Origin: a virus
Length of the DNA: 43,290 nt
Strand: one strand, 5' to 3'
IMG/VR virus record: IMGVR_UViG_3300036715_001927
Coordinates: 1-43,290 of that record
The notes under the pieces were generated by a model that saw nothing but the letters and a program-made list of their open reading frames with translations, was not told the origin of the DNA and searched no databases. Made by a program: the position numbers and the translations under genes. This document shows, one piece after another, positions 23,686 through 30,055 of the stretch (position 1 is its first letter; the number at the start of each line of letters is the position of its first letter).

Positions 23686-23759
23686 TGCGCCTGACAAGAT
23701 TCAAACTTGTGACTCCATCATTAAAAGTGATGTACTCTAGTCAACTGAGTTACAAGCGC
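23686..23759 (-). tRNA. tRNA-Lys(TTT)
   Basis: Acceptor GCGCTTG / CAGGCGC; anticodon arm CATCA CTTTTAA TGATG gives TTT; T arm ACAAG TTTGAAT CTTGT. Its acceptor equals that of tRNA-Lys(CTT) at 19473, suggesting common origin. Confidence 0.85.
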
Positions 23760-23781
23760 ATTATGTTTTAATTTTATTTTT

Positions 23782-23863
23782 GTTTCCCCACTGGGACTCG
23801 AACCCAGAATGATTTCTCCCCGCTTTAAAAGAGCGGTGCCTTACCAATTTTGCTATGAGGAAA
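23782..23863 (-). tRNA. tRNA with anticodon TTT (Lys-type), unusual acceptor
   Basis: Acceptor TTTCCTC / GGGGAAA (one G-T), anticodon arm CCGCT CTTTTAA AGCGG giving TTT, T arm CTGGG TTCGAGT CCCAG. It starts with U1-A72 and has a 9-10 base variable region, unlike the other tRNA-Lys. Charging identity is uncertain although the anticodon reads AAA. It is the first tRNA of the main cluster. Confidence 0.7.
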
Positions 23864-23875
23864 TATATTAAATGC

Positions 23876-23907
23876 AAAAAATCCGAACTTTTGATGGTTC
23901 GGATTTT
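23876..23907 (-). terminator. Hairpin terminator upstream of the tRNA cluster
   Basis: AAAATCCGAAC and GTTCGGATTTT pair perfectly around an 8-base loop, followed on the minus strand by T residues. It lies between the small ORF at 23943-24032 and the first tRNA; partial termination would set the ratio of leader to tRNA transcript. Confidence 0.65.
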
Positions 23908-23942
23908 CCTTTTTATAACTTAACTTTATTAATGATGTTTCA

Positions 23943-24032
23943 TCACTTTCGATTTAAGCAAGACATTTCCGAACCTTGGTTTTTTGATGACCAAAATTTA
24001 AAGGATTTACTATGTTTGCTAAAATTTCTCAT
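23943..24032 (-). CDS. Possible 29-residue basic peptide
   Basis: ATG 24032 gives MRNFSKHSKSFKFWSSKNQG then SEMSCLNRK and a TGA. It stands between a well-formed Bacteroidota promoter (24120-24151) and a terminator hairpin (23876-23907), the layout of a short transcription unit. The composition (Ser, Lys, Phe) is not typical of random AT-rich sequence here. No family is known; it may equally be the start of a leader RNA for the tRNA cluster. Confidence 0.3.
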   Translation of the reverse strand: MRNFSKHSKSFKFWSSKNQGSEMSCLNRK

Positions 24033-24119
24033 GATTTCTATTTCTTAATTTGTTTTGTTATATATATTATAAAAAAAGTCGTTTTTTTCTATTTTTATTG
24101 TTTGTTTTATTTGATAGTG

Positions 24120-24151
24120 CAAAATTACGGATAAGTTTTCATTCTACCAAA
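24120..24151 (-). promoter_or_regulatory. Bacteroidota-type promoter of the tRNA cluster
   Basis: Minus strand: TTTG (24151-24148), exactly 20 bases, TAATTTTG (24127-24120). The surrounding sequence TTTGGTAG..TG..AAAACTT..TCCGTAnnTTTGCACTATC is nearly identical to the promoter at 25866-25897, so both probably respond to the same host sigma factor. Confidence 0.75.
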
Positions 24152-24349
24152 TTATTTTGCATTTATTTTTGTTAAAGTTTTATTTATTAAATAATTTTGT
24201 ATTTTTTCTTGTATTTTGCCGTTTAATTTTAGTAAATATTCAATGTATCTATCATATTTTTCATCATTTTCTATACATTTTTTTATTTTACTATAAAATA
24301 TATCTACGATTTTATCTGGAATTAATTCATTATAATTGATGTTAATTAT
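24152..24349 (-). pseudogene. Small helical ORF without start codon
   Basis: An open frame of about 65 codons reads IINYNELIPDKIVDIFYSKI, then KKCIENDEKYDRYIEYLLKL and ends INAK at 24152. The amphipathic pattern is clearly protein-like, but no ATG, GTG or TTG precedes it; a TAA lies just upstream. Either it uses a rare start (ATT) or has lost its 5' end. It follows the gene at 24356 by a few bases. Function unknown. Confidence 0.4.
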
Positions 24350-24355
24350 AAAGTT

Positions 24356-24760
24356 TTATTTTTTATCAAACTCTTGATAAGGTTTACCACTTTTTTGTAT
24401 TAGTTCATCAATAAATTTTAAAGCTTCATCGTCAGAATTGAACCATTCATAAAGTTTTACATAATCTTTCATAATGAATTCAACTTGTGCTTTATTATAA
24501 ACTATTTTAGTATTCTCGTCTACTCTATATTGATTATTATTTTTTAAAGATTCCAATGATATTAGTTCACTTTTTTTGTTATATCTCCAACCAGATGGAA
24601 TTGTAGTTTTTGATAATCCAAACCAACGGCTTTGTATTGTTTCATCATACCATTTGTAAGAACTTTCTTTTTCTTCTTCAAAGTTTATTGATATGATTTT
24701 TTCAAGGTTTAAAAAATATTTTGAGCAAGTTTTTTTAGGCTCCATATATGGTATTGTCAT
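24356..24760 (-). CDS. Unknown soluble protein
   Basis: 134 residues, no signal peptide or membrane segment. It contains a Trp/Tyr-rich stretch (SYKWYDETIQSRWFGLSKTT) and ends in an acidic helix (EALKFIDELIQKSGKPYQEF). No family recognised. Four bases separate it from the gene at 24765, so the two share a transcript. Start ATG 24760 follows an A/T-rich leader. Confidence 0.5.
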   Translation of the reverse strand: MTIPYMEPKKTCSKYFLNLEKIISINFEEEKESSYKWYDETIQSRWFGLSKTTIPSGWRYNKKSELISLESLKNNNQYRVDENTKIVYNKAQVEFIMKDYVKLYEWFNSDDEALKFIDELIQKSGKPYQEFDKK

Positions 24761-24764
24761 TTTA

Positions 24765-25292
24765 TTATATTATATTATATGTATTATTAAAAATTTTACG
24801 TCTTACAATCCAAACATCAGTTAAATCTTCTCTATTTCTACAAATAAAATCTCCTTTTTCTGCTCTTTGAATTTGAACTTCTTCTCCAAGGACATTAACA
24901 GTTTCTCCCCATTGTCCTACGATAAAGTATTCTTCTTCGGATACCCATATATCTGATTCACTTATATAAGGATTAAGTTCGTCTAATATTTGAACGCATT
25001 CAACTGAATTTTCAGGTATTGGTTCGCATAGCATCCAACCATCATTATCAATTCCAATTACATTATATTTTTGAAGTAATTTTTTTGGCATTTGTTGCCA
25101 AATATCATTGCTTTCTCCAATACAAATAATTGATCCATCTTCAAGTTTTTTTTCACCTTTTATAGTGTCAACTAAAAATTTACTCATTACACTTCTGTCA
25201 ACCATTATTGAAATAAGTGGCTTCGCCTTAATATTTTTAGTTTTCTTAGCAATATTCCATTTAGGAATTGCTTCTACATTAATATGTTTCAT
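24765..25292 (-). CDS. Unknown protein with PGDYL-like C-terminal part
   Basis: 175 residues. The N-terminal half (EGTIICIGES-like stretch KLEDGSIICIGESNDIWQQM) and the C-terminal AEKGDFICRNREDLTDVWIV then RRKIFNNTY resemble small phage/bacterial domains in which 'pGDfi......D.WiV....F..TY' closes a beta barrel. Their function is unknown. No catalytic motif is visible. It lies just downstream of tRNA-Met on the minus strand and heads a two-gene unit. Confidence 0.5.
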   Translation of the reverse strand: MKHINVEAIPKWNIAKKTKNIKAKPLISIMVDRSVMSKFLVDTIKGEKKLEDGSIICIGESNDIWQQMPKKLLQKYNVIGIDNDGWMLCEPIPENSVECVQILDELNPYISESDIWVSEEEYFIVGQWGETVNVLGEEVQIQRAEKGDFICRNREDLTDVWIVRRKIFNNTYNII

Positions 25293-25331
25293 TGTTTTTT
25301 AATTTTAAAACATTGTTAATTAGATATTATG

Positions 25332-25404
25332 TGGGCCCTGAGGGAGTTGAACCCACGACCTTCAGATTATGAGTCTGCTATTCTAACCACTGAATTAAGG
25401 GCCC
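25332..25404 (-). tRNA. tRNA-Met(CAT)
   Basis: Acceptor GGGCCCT / AGGGCCC and T arm GTGGG TTCAACT CCCTC (one mismatch); anticodon arm GCAGA CTCATAA TCTGA gives CAT. Could also be tRNA-Ile2 with a modified C34; the sequence alone does not decide. It follows the structured RNA at 25418-25612 by 13 bases. Confidence 0.8.
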
Positions 25405-25417
25405 GATTTTATTTTTT

Positions 25418-25612
25418 AATGAACTGTACTTTCGAGGGCGGGTTTATATGAGAGTTATCCGCCTTTGTTATCCGTCTATTAGTAGTATTCAATCAGTACT
25501 ACCCACAATCTTGCCGTTCTTATCATGATTACACTGGTTGCTTACCTGCTTCTGTTAGGAAGAGCATAATCAAATTTGGTAGGCTTACGTTACTTAGTAC
25601 CTATCGTTCATT
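25418..25612 (-). ncRNA. Unassigned structured RNA of about 195 bases
   Basis: No ORF, yet richly paired on the minus strand. Closing stem is AATGAAC / GTTCATT. Hairpin TAGG-TAC...GTA-AG-CCTA comes next. Then a three-way unit is closed by TGATTA / TAATCA holding CTTC CTAACA GAAG and GGT AAGCA ACC. Hairpin GTAGTA ... TACTAC and stem GGCGG / CCGCC follow. GC content is visibly higher than in the flanks. It lies between a promoter-preceded small gene and tRNA-Met, the setting of the phage RNase P RNA. I tested it by eye against tmRNA, SRP RNA and RNase P and found no match. Confidence 0.5.
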
Positions 25613-25616
25613 TTTT

Positions 25617-25826
25617 TTAAGCTTCTGCAATCTTATTCAGTTTTTCAACCAAAGCGTTACCGCTTTTTTTGAAGTTGAATTCTAGTTTTTTTACTAAAAG
25701 TTTAACATCTTCGTTTGTCAATTCTTCTTGGTTTGCAATTTTAGTTACAACTTCGTTTCCTGAGTTTTTGAATCTAAATTCAAGTTTTTTGCTCAACAAT
25801 TCATACTCTTCTTTTTCCAGTTTCAT
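25617..25826 (-). CDS. Small protein with two internal repeats
   Basis: 69 residues made of two copies of a ~25-residue unit: EEYELLSKKLEFRFKNSGNE (residues 5-24) and EDVKLLVKKLEFNFKKSGNA (residues 39-58). Each is a helix followed by a 'KSGN' turn, so a helical bundle is likely. Basic and soluble, no known family. It has a strong Bacteroidota-type promoter 40 bases upstream and is followed directly by the structured RNA and tRNA-Met, with which it may share a transcript. Confidence 0.6.
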   Translation of the reverse strand: MKLEKEEYELLSKKLEFRFKNSGNEVVTKIANQEELTNEDVKLLVKKLEFNFKKSGNALVEKLNKIAEA

Positions 25827-25865
25827 AATTATAATTTTTTGTTAGTTATTTTTAATATGATAGTG

Positions 25866-25897
25866 CAAATTTACGGAAAAGTTTTTACACTACCAAA
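25866..25897 (-). promoter_or_regulatory. Bacteroidota-type promoter
   Basis: Minus strand: TTTG (25897-25894), 20 bases, TAAATTTG (25873-25866), within a ~40-base block nearly the same as the promoter at 24120-24151. It drives the small repeat protein and probably the RNA and tRNA-Met behind it. Confidence 0.75.
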
Positions 25898-25908
25898 CTT
25901 TTATTTAT

Positions 25909-26097
25909 TTATTTATTTTTTTTAACTTCAGATAATATTAGTTCTGTACAAATTAATATTAATCCGCCTAATCCAAGAAAAACTTCACAAAGTTCTACAT
26001 TGTGGTTAAAAAATGCGATTCTAATGGATAGCAATATAATATAAAATATATATGTTATAATAAATATTTTTGAGAAAGTTTTGTTAAAATTTTTCAT
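25909..26097 (-). CDS. Small two-helix membrane protein
   Basis: 62 residues with two hydrophobic segments, FIITYIFYIILLSIRIAFF (residues ~12-30) and VFLGLGGLILICTELIL (~39-55), and a Lys-rich end. No family recognised. Such small inner-membrane proteins are frequent among phage accessory genes (for example superinfection exclusion or lysis modulators), but nothing specific supports a role here. It follows another broken small membrane gene in the same operon. Confidence 0.5.
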   Translation of the reverse strand: MKNFNKTFSKIFIITYIFYIILLSIRIAFFNHNVELCEVFLGLGGLILICTELILSEVKKNK

Positions 26098-26103
26098 TTT
26101 ATT

Positions 26104-26271
26104 TTATTTTTTTAATGTTTGAATAGCTTTTTCTAAGAATATGCCAGATATGAAGAACGATATAATAATTGTGATGAAATATCTATCTATAATTAATACA
26201 TTTGTAAAAAATATATAGATTAATACTATCCATGATAATGATTATAATATTAAGTATGAGATTAATTTCAT
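26104..26271 (-). pseudogene. Small membrane protein gene with in-frame TAA
   Basis: The ATG overlaps the stop of the upstream gene (ATGA at 26268-26271), supporting the start. The frame reads MKLISYLIL, then TAA (26242-26244). It continues without further interruption SLSWIVLIYIFFTN and YFITIIISFFISGIFLEKAI to the stop at 26104. It would be a two-helix membrane protein similar in size to its neighbour at 25909. One substitution has closed an otherwise intact gene. Confidence 0.5.
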
Positions 26272-26678
26272 TTGCTGTAAATGTTTTTAAGTTTTTTTAT
26301 TAAAATTTCAATATTTTCAATTCCTTTATTCCATTTAGATTCGTCAAACACATTATCTTCTGATATTGATTCTAGATCTTCTAGTGTATCAGCGATTTTA
26401 TTTTTTGTGTGAAACACAGTTCTTATTTTTTCATTGTAGATACTGGCATAATTTATAAAGTCTATTTTTTCTAATTCTTTTATTACTTCATCTACTCTTT
26501 TTTCATCTACTTCAAAAATGTAAGCCTCAGAATAACCGTAATCGCCACCTATATAGTCAATATTTAGATGTTTTGCAATATTTTCAATATTGCTTTCTTC
26601 AATAGTAAATTTTCCAGCGATTGAACCATATGGTTCAATAACTTCTTCAGTTAATATTTCAATTTTTACGGTTTTCAT
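26268..26678 (-). CDS. Unknown protein
   Basis: 136 residues, acidic, opening with the regular strand MKTVKIEILTEEVIEPYGSI and ending in helices (NKGIENIEILIKKLKN). The middle contains FINYASIYNEKIRTVFHTKN. No motif recognised. It overlaps the gene upstream (26659-26883) by 20 bases and the broken membrane gene downstream by 4 bases, so it is part of one translationally coupled operon. Confidence 0.5.
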   Translation of the reverse strand: MKTVKIEILTEEVIEPYGSIAGKFTIEESNIENIAKHLNIDYIGGDYGYSEAYIFEVDEKRVDEVIKELEKIDFINYASIYNEKIRTVFHTKNKIADTLEDLESISEDNVFDESKWNKGIENIEILIKKLKNIYSK

Positions 26679-26883
26679 TTTTATTTATTTCGTCAATTTG
26701 TTCTTGTAAATAGTCTATTTCAGAATTTCTAACTGCATCAAAAAAGTATATAGCTAATGAAATTAAAACTTGCTGCCATGTTTGTAATGTTGTAAACATT
26801 GATAATGCAAACAAAGATAAACAAAAAGTAGTAACTGAAAATAGTAAGTTGATTGGTAGATGTTTTAATTTTTTATTATTCAT
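26659..26883 (-). CDS. Small membrane protein
   Basis: 74 residues with two hydrophobic helices: LPINLLFSVTTFCLSLFALS (residues ~8-27) and VLISLAIYFFDAV (~39-51), then a charged coiled tail (IDYLQEQIDEINKNENRKN). The tail would face the cytoplasm. No family recognised. Its end overlaps the start of the next gene by 20 bases. 5-base gap to the gene upstream. Confidence 0.5.
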   Translation of the reverse strand: MNNKKLKHLPINLLFSVTTFCLSLFALSMFTTLQTWQQVLISLAIYFFDAVRNSEIDYLQEQIDEINKNENRKN

Positions 26884-26888
26884 AATAT

Positions 26889-27167
26889 TTATTTTTGTGG
26901 TGCGTCTAATATTTTACAATATAATTTAAACTTATCTGTTTCAGTTTTTTTGTTCCAAATGCTTTCAAAGGTGTATACACCGATGTAATCATCTTCAAAT
27001 TCTGAATAGATATACTTATTGAACCCTAAATATACAATTTCTTTATTTTCAATTAATGGATCATACCCCATATAATCAAATAGTTGATTATTTGCATTTT
27101 CTTGAGAAGATGCTGTTATAATTGGCTGATTGCTTTCAGTGTCGATTATTACCCAAATTTCTGTCAT
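26889..27167 (-). CDS. Unknown protein
   Basis: 92 residues from the ATG at 27167 (MTEIWVIIDTESNQPIITAS). A longer reading from a TTG at 27194 would run into the promoter box, so the ATG is preferred. The opening 'WVIIDTESNQPI' and the middle IVYLGFNKYIYSEFEDDYIG suggest a small alpha/beta domain. No family is known. The box TATCTTTG at 27192-27199 on the minus strand lies at promoter distance. Confidence 0.5.
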   Translation of the reverse strand: MTEIWVIIDTESNQPIITASSQENANNQLFDYMGYDPLIENKEIVYLGFNKYIYSEFEDDYIGVYTFESIWNKKTETDKFKLYCKILDAPQK

Positions 27168-27180
27168 ATTTTTAAATTTT

Positions 27181-27386
27181 TTAATGTTTGACAAAGATAA
27201 TATAATTATTTTGAATATCGTTATTTTTATATATTATTAACACAATTTTCTTCTCATTGCAATTAAATGTTGCTATTTGATGTCTAAACTGATTTCCTCC
27301 ACATTTTCTGCTTACCAGATAAGAGAAGTTGCTTCTAATATATAAGGTGCTAAGAATAAGTTCTTTAATTCTGTTAGATTATCCAT
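27181..27386 (-). pseudogene. Frameshifted small phage gene
   Basis: The ATG (27386) overlaps the stop of the upstream gene (TAATG). The first frame reads MDNLTELKNLFLAPYILEAT and SLIW, then a stop. Shifting frame gives SRKCGGNQFRHQIATFNCNE, which is protein-like and joins logically. The 'KCGGN.FRHQiATF' part recalls a small conserved phage protein of unknown function. The distal part runs through the promoter region down to 27181 and may not be coding. Confidence 0.45.
27192..27199 (-). promoter_or_regulatory. Bacteroidota-type -7 box
   Basis: Minus-strand TATCTTTG, the same box as at 21920 and 40297, about 25 bases upstream of the ATG at 27167. Confidence 0.4.
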
Positions 27387-27799
27387 TATTCATTATCTTT
27401 AATTTTAAAAAGTTTTTCTTTTCTACTTAACTTGAGTTTTATATTTTTATATTTTTCAATATTTTTTATTATTATTTCACCAATACATGGCATTAGAACA
27501 TTGTCTCTATGAAAAGATGAAATTATTATTGTAAAATCTTCTTCGTCTAATTGTGAAAACGCCTCAGGCATTTCAATTATTTTTTTGAATGTTCCCCAAT
27601 TTTGATATACTTGTGAATGTTTTCCCTTCTTTTGATGTATTGGTGCTCTACCTTCGCCTGGCTCAACTTCGTATTTTATTTTAACGTATTCAAACTGCTT
27701 GTCACCTAATGAAATATAACATAGATGTGAGCAAATTGTTCCTTTTCTTGCGTAGTTTTTTGGTGTTAGAGATATTGAATAGGTGTTTTTTGTTATCAT
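27386..27799 (-). CDS. Unknown basic protein
   Basis: 137 residues, Lys-rich, no signal peptide. Contains SLTPKNYARKGTICSHLCYI, EVEPGEGRAPIHQKKGKHSQ and YQNWGTFKKIIEMPEAFSQL. The Gly/Lys/His-rich middle loop could bind nucleic acid, but no known motif is visible. It has an 8-base gap to the next gene upstream and overlaps the following broken gene, so it is part of the same operon of small genes. Confidence 0.5.
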   Translation of the reverse strand: MITKNTYSISLTPKNYARKGTICSHLCYISLGDKQFEYVKIKYEVEPGEGRAPIHQKKGKHSQVYQNWGTFKKIIEMPEAFSQLDEEDFTIIISSFHRDNVLMPCIGEIIIKNIEKYKNIKLKLSRKEKLFKIKDNE

Positions 27800-27807
27800 A
27801 TTATAGA

Positions 27808-28089
27808 TTAAAGTTCAACAACTTTTTTAATTACAACTTTATCTGATACGCAAAGATTATTTAGATATAGCATATCTTTAGTTTTCTCTTTCGCATCATC
27901 AACGGAGTGTGCTTTCAATGTGAATTTACAATCGTTTTTATATGGAGATAAGTCGTTTGTTTCTGGTGAGTATAAATATATATTGTATGTCACCTCATAA
28001 ACTTGATATTTAAAATATTTTGTTGATATTGTTATGATTGAAATTATGATTAATGCTGCGATTAGTGAGATTGCTATTGTTTTTTTCAT
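27808..28089 (-). CDS. Small membrane-anchored protein
   Basis: 93 residues. An N-terminal hydrophobic helix (IAISLIAALIIISIITIS, residues ~5-22) after MKKT acts as signal anchor; the rest is a soluble domain (YQVYEVTYNIYLYSPETN, then KAHSVDDAKEKTKDMLYLNN) that would lie in the periplasm or face the membrane. No family recognised. One base separates it from the gene upstream. Confidence 0.5.
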   Translation of the reverse strand: MKKTIAISLIAALIIISIITISTKYFKYQVYEVTYNIYLYSPETNDLSPYKNDCKFTLKAHSVDDAKEKTKDMLYLNNLCVSDKVVIKKVVEL

Positions 28090-28090
28090 T

Positions 28091-28450
28091 TTATATTGTT
28101 ATTTTGATGTCATATTTAAAATAATTACATTTCTCTATTCTTGATATTTCAATGCCATTTATTTTTAAATTTACTTTTTTTAAATTTCTTTCGGCTGTAC
28201 CAACATTACTGTCCATACACATAAATGATACCTTACCTGTATTTTTAACTATCTTATTTCCATAGTATGCTATTTCATCATATTGATATAATGTATGATT
28301 TATTACAAAATAAACATCACCACTAGTTAGTTTGGATTTAACAATATCTCCAACTTTGAATTTTGCATTTTCTTTTACATAATTATTAATATCACTATAT
28401 AGTTCATCTTTATATAGTTTTATCTTTTTGTTTAATTCTAATAATGTCAT
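28091..28450 (-). CDS. Unknown protein
   Basis: 119 residues from the ATG at 28450, just behind the stop of the upstream gene; a start three codons earlier (28459) is possible. A helical N-terminus (LLELNKKIKLYKDELYSDIN) is followed by a KOW/SH3-like beta part, AKFKVGDIVKSKLTSGDVYF and YYGNKIVKNTGKVSF. The 'FkvGDiV' motif suggests a small beta barrel as in many phage accessory proteins. Function unknown. Confidence 0.5.
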   Translation of the reverse strand: MTLLELNKKIKLYKDELYSDINNYVKENAKFKVGDIVKSKLTSGDVYFVINHTLYQYDEIAYYGNKIVKNTGKVSFMCMDSNVGTAERNLKKVNLKINGIEISRIEKCNYFKYDIKITI

Positions 28451-28451
28451 A

Positions 28452-28733
28452 TTATGCATGTTTATTTTTGTTACAAATTTTATTTTTATCTTTAAAATAG
28501 TTATCTTTTCTTAGTTCACTGATATACATACACAAACTCCATTTTTCATTTATTTTTTTATGATATGGACAGACTTTAACGTAGAATCCATTATTCCATT
28601 CGTCAATCAATAAATCAGTTTTCTTTTTATCATATTCATAGCAGAACACGCCGTCAGGTATAAGACTTGGGTCGTATTTTAATCCTATTAGATTTTTTGC
28701 TTTTGATATTATTAATTTGTCTAAATTTTTCAT
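28452..28733 (-). CDS. Unknown protein
   Basis: 93 residues, basic C-terminus (KDKNKICNKNKHA). Contains FCYEYDKKKTDLLIDEWNNG and YVKVCPYHKKINEKWSLCMY; the Cys and His residues (C31, C56, H59, C69) might bind a metal but do not form a classical finger. No family recognised. Part of the minus-strand small-gene operon. Confidence 0.45.
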   Translation of the reverse strand: MKNLDKLIISKAKNLIGLKYDPSLIPDGVFCYEYDKKKTDLLIDEWNNGFYVKVCPYHKKINEKWSLCMYISELRKDNYFKDKNKICNKNKHA

Positions 28734-28749
28734 TTGATAGTATTATTTT

Positions 28750-28914
28750 TTAGAAATTTGGGTCGTTCGGGTCTAATTCATGACAAATTTTTTTATCCCA
28801 CCATTTTCCAAATTTTGAATCTTTCTTTATATATGTATTTGTAATTAATATAGAAAAAACAATAATTGATGATACTGCATAAATTAGTATTATTATGATT
28901 ATAAAGGTTTTCAT
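28750..28914 (-). CDS. Small membrane protein
   Basis: 54 residues. One hydrophobic N-terminal helix (FIIIIILIYAVSSIIVFSIL, residues 4-23) and a short charged tail with FGKWWDKKICHELDPNDP. The start ATG overlaps the TGA of the upstream gene (ATGA), supporting translation. No family recognised. Confidence 0.5.
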   Translation of the reverse strand: MKTFIIIIILIYAVSSIIVFSILITNTYIKKDSKFGKWWDKKICHELDPNDPNF

Positions 28915-29111
28915 ATATATTGATTTTTAAAGTGATATTTTAATTTTAGTCTTTCTTCAATAAAAACAATGATAGAAGCTATACCATTTTTCTTAACTGC
29001 TTCTATGATTCTATCAGATTCAGTTTTTCTAATCAATGAAATTTGATAATCTGATAGATTATTATCATTTGCTTTTTGTGCTTCTTTGACAACTTGGTTA
29101 ATATACAACAT
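28911..29111 (-). CDS. Unknown helical protein
   Basis: 66 residues from ATG 29111: INQVVKEAQKANDNNLSDYQ then RIIEAVKKNGIASIIVFIEE. The frame is open nine codons further upstream (IEEFEDLA) with only ATT as possible start, and these codons look native, so the true start may be earlier. Mostly helical, no motif. Directly follows smpB. Confidence 0.45.
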   Translation of the reverse strand: MLYINQVVKEAQKANDNNLSDYQISLIRKTESDRIIEAVKKNGIASIIVFIEERLKLKYHFKNQYI

Positions 29112-29137
29112 TGCTAAGTCTTCAAATTCTTCAATAA

Positions 29138-29581
29138 TTATCTATATTTTTCTAAATCTCTATCAGTATCTCGTTTAATGTCTCTCTCTTTTAAGTCTGA
29201 TTTTTTGTCGTACAATTTTTTACCTTTTGCGATACAGATTGTAACTTTACACAAACCTTTATCATTGATAAACATATTTTTAGGTATGAGAGTAAATCCT
29301 TTTTCTGTTATTTTCTTACGAATTTTTTTAAGTTCTGCTTTTTTAAGTAATAGTTTTCTTGGACGTTTAGGCTCGTGATTTAATCTATTACCAAATTCGT
29401 ATTCTGATATGTGTGTGTTCAATAGAAAAAGTTCATCACCAGTAAAAGCACAGTGACTATCTACTAAAGTAGCTTTACCTAATCTGATAGATTTAATCTC
29501 TGTACCCAGAAGTACGATTCCAGCTATGTACTCGGCTTCTAACGTGTATTCGTGTGAAGCCTTTTTATTTTTTATTATCAT
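29138..29581 (-). CDS. smpB: SsrA-binding protein SmpB
   Basis: 147 residues from the ATG at 29581 (a TTG eight codons earlier lies in the promoter region and is not preferred). Family marks in order: NKKASHEYTLEAEYIAGIVL, GTEIKSIRLGKATLVDSHCA, the conserved HISEYEFGN, NHEPKRPRKLLLKKAEL and the tail AKGKKLYDKKSDLKERD. SmpB binds tmRNA and guides it to stalled ribosomes for trans-translation. The long basic C-terminal tail that enters the mRNA channel is present. No tmRNA gene was recognised in the window, so the protein either uses host tmRNA, a phage tmRNA elsewhere, or has a changed role. Confidence 0.9.
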   Translation of the reverse strand: MIIKNKKASHEYTLEAEYIAGIVLLGTEIKSIRLGKATLVDSHCAFTGDELFLLNTHISEYEFGNRLNHEPKRPRKLLLKKAELKKIRKKITEKGFTLIPKNMFINDKGLCKVTICIAKGKKLYDKKSDLKERDIKRDTDRDLEKYR

Positions 29582-29647
29582 ATCATATTTATGTTTAATG
29601 TACAAAGTAACGAAAAAAAAATCAACTACACAAGTAATAGTTGAAAT

Positions 29648-30055
29648 TTATTTCATAATTTGTTTTAATTTAATTTTTCTTAACTTATTAGAATATTTAT
29701 CTGGATTTAAAATAGCTAACAGCCAATCATGAAAGTTTTTAAAGTCATCATCTTCTAAAACATACCATTTGCTTTTATCGCTTTTTTTAAAATAGAATTT
29801 ATTCATAGTGAAGAATGCTGTATGACAAGAATTCATTTTACTTTTCAATTTATCTTCACTAAGATGCCTATTTGTTATCATTTCTAATCCAACATATTCT
29901 AAAAAGCTATTATCGTAAAATTCTTCGTGTGTTAATAATACAAAGTCATTTACCATTAATTTAACTTCATTAGAATGAAACCAATTTGGTGTGTTTTCTT
30001 TAATTGTTGTTAATGAAAAAATGTTGTTTTTAATTTTAAAACTATTTAATGACAT
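29648..30055 (-). CDS. Unknown protein, paralogue of the next gene
   Basis: 135 residues. The C-terminal part KWYVLEDDDFKNFHDWLLAI and LNPDKYSNKLRKIKLKQIM lines up with the same region of the gene at 30042-30461 (NVMSGKDYDNFYDWLTIILL, KKRRVKLNNIL). Both have the phenylalanine/tyrosine stretch before it (FFTMNKFYFKKS here, FTNNTLYYKRN there). They look like a tandem duplication that has diverged. Their coding regions overlap by 14 bases. No known family. Confidence 0.55.
   Translation of the reverse strand: MSLNSFKIKNNIFSLTTIKENTPNWFHSNEVKLMVNDFVLLTHEEFYDNSFLEYVGLEMITNRHLSEDKLKSKMNSCHTAFFTMNKFYFKKSDKSKWYVLEDDDFKNFHDWLLAILNPDKYSNKLRKIKLKQIMK

Noticed and set aside
25418-25612. tmRNA to go with SmpB
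   Set aside because: No GG(U)UCGA T-arm with CCA-proximal acceptor, no Ala G-U pair and no tag reading frame ending in LAA could be found; kept as an unassigned RNA.
25405-25616. Group I intron
   Set aside because: The conserved P, Q, R, S core pairings could not be found and no exon break is visible on either side.
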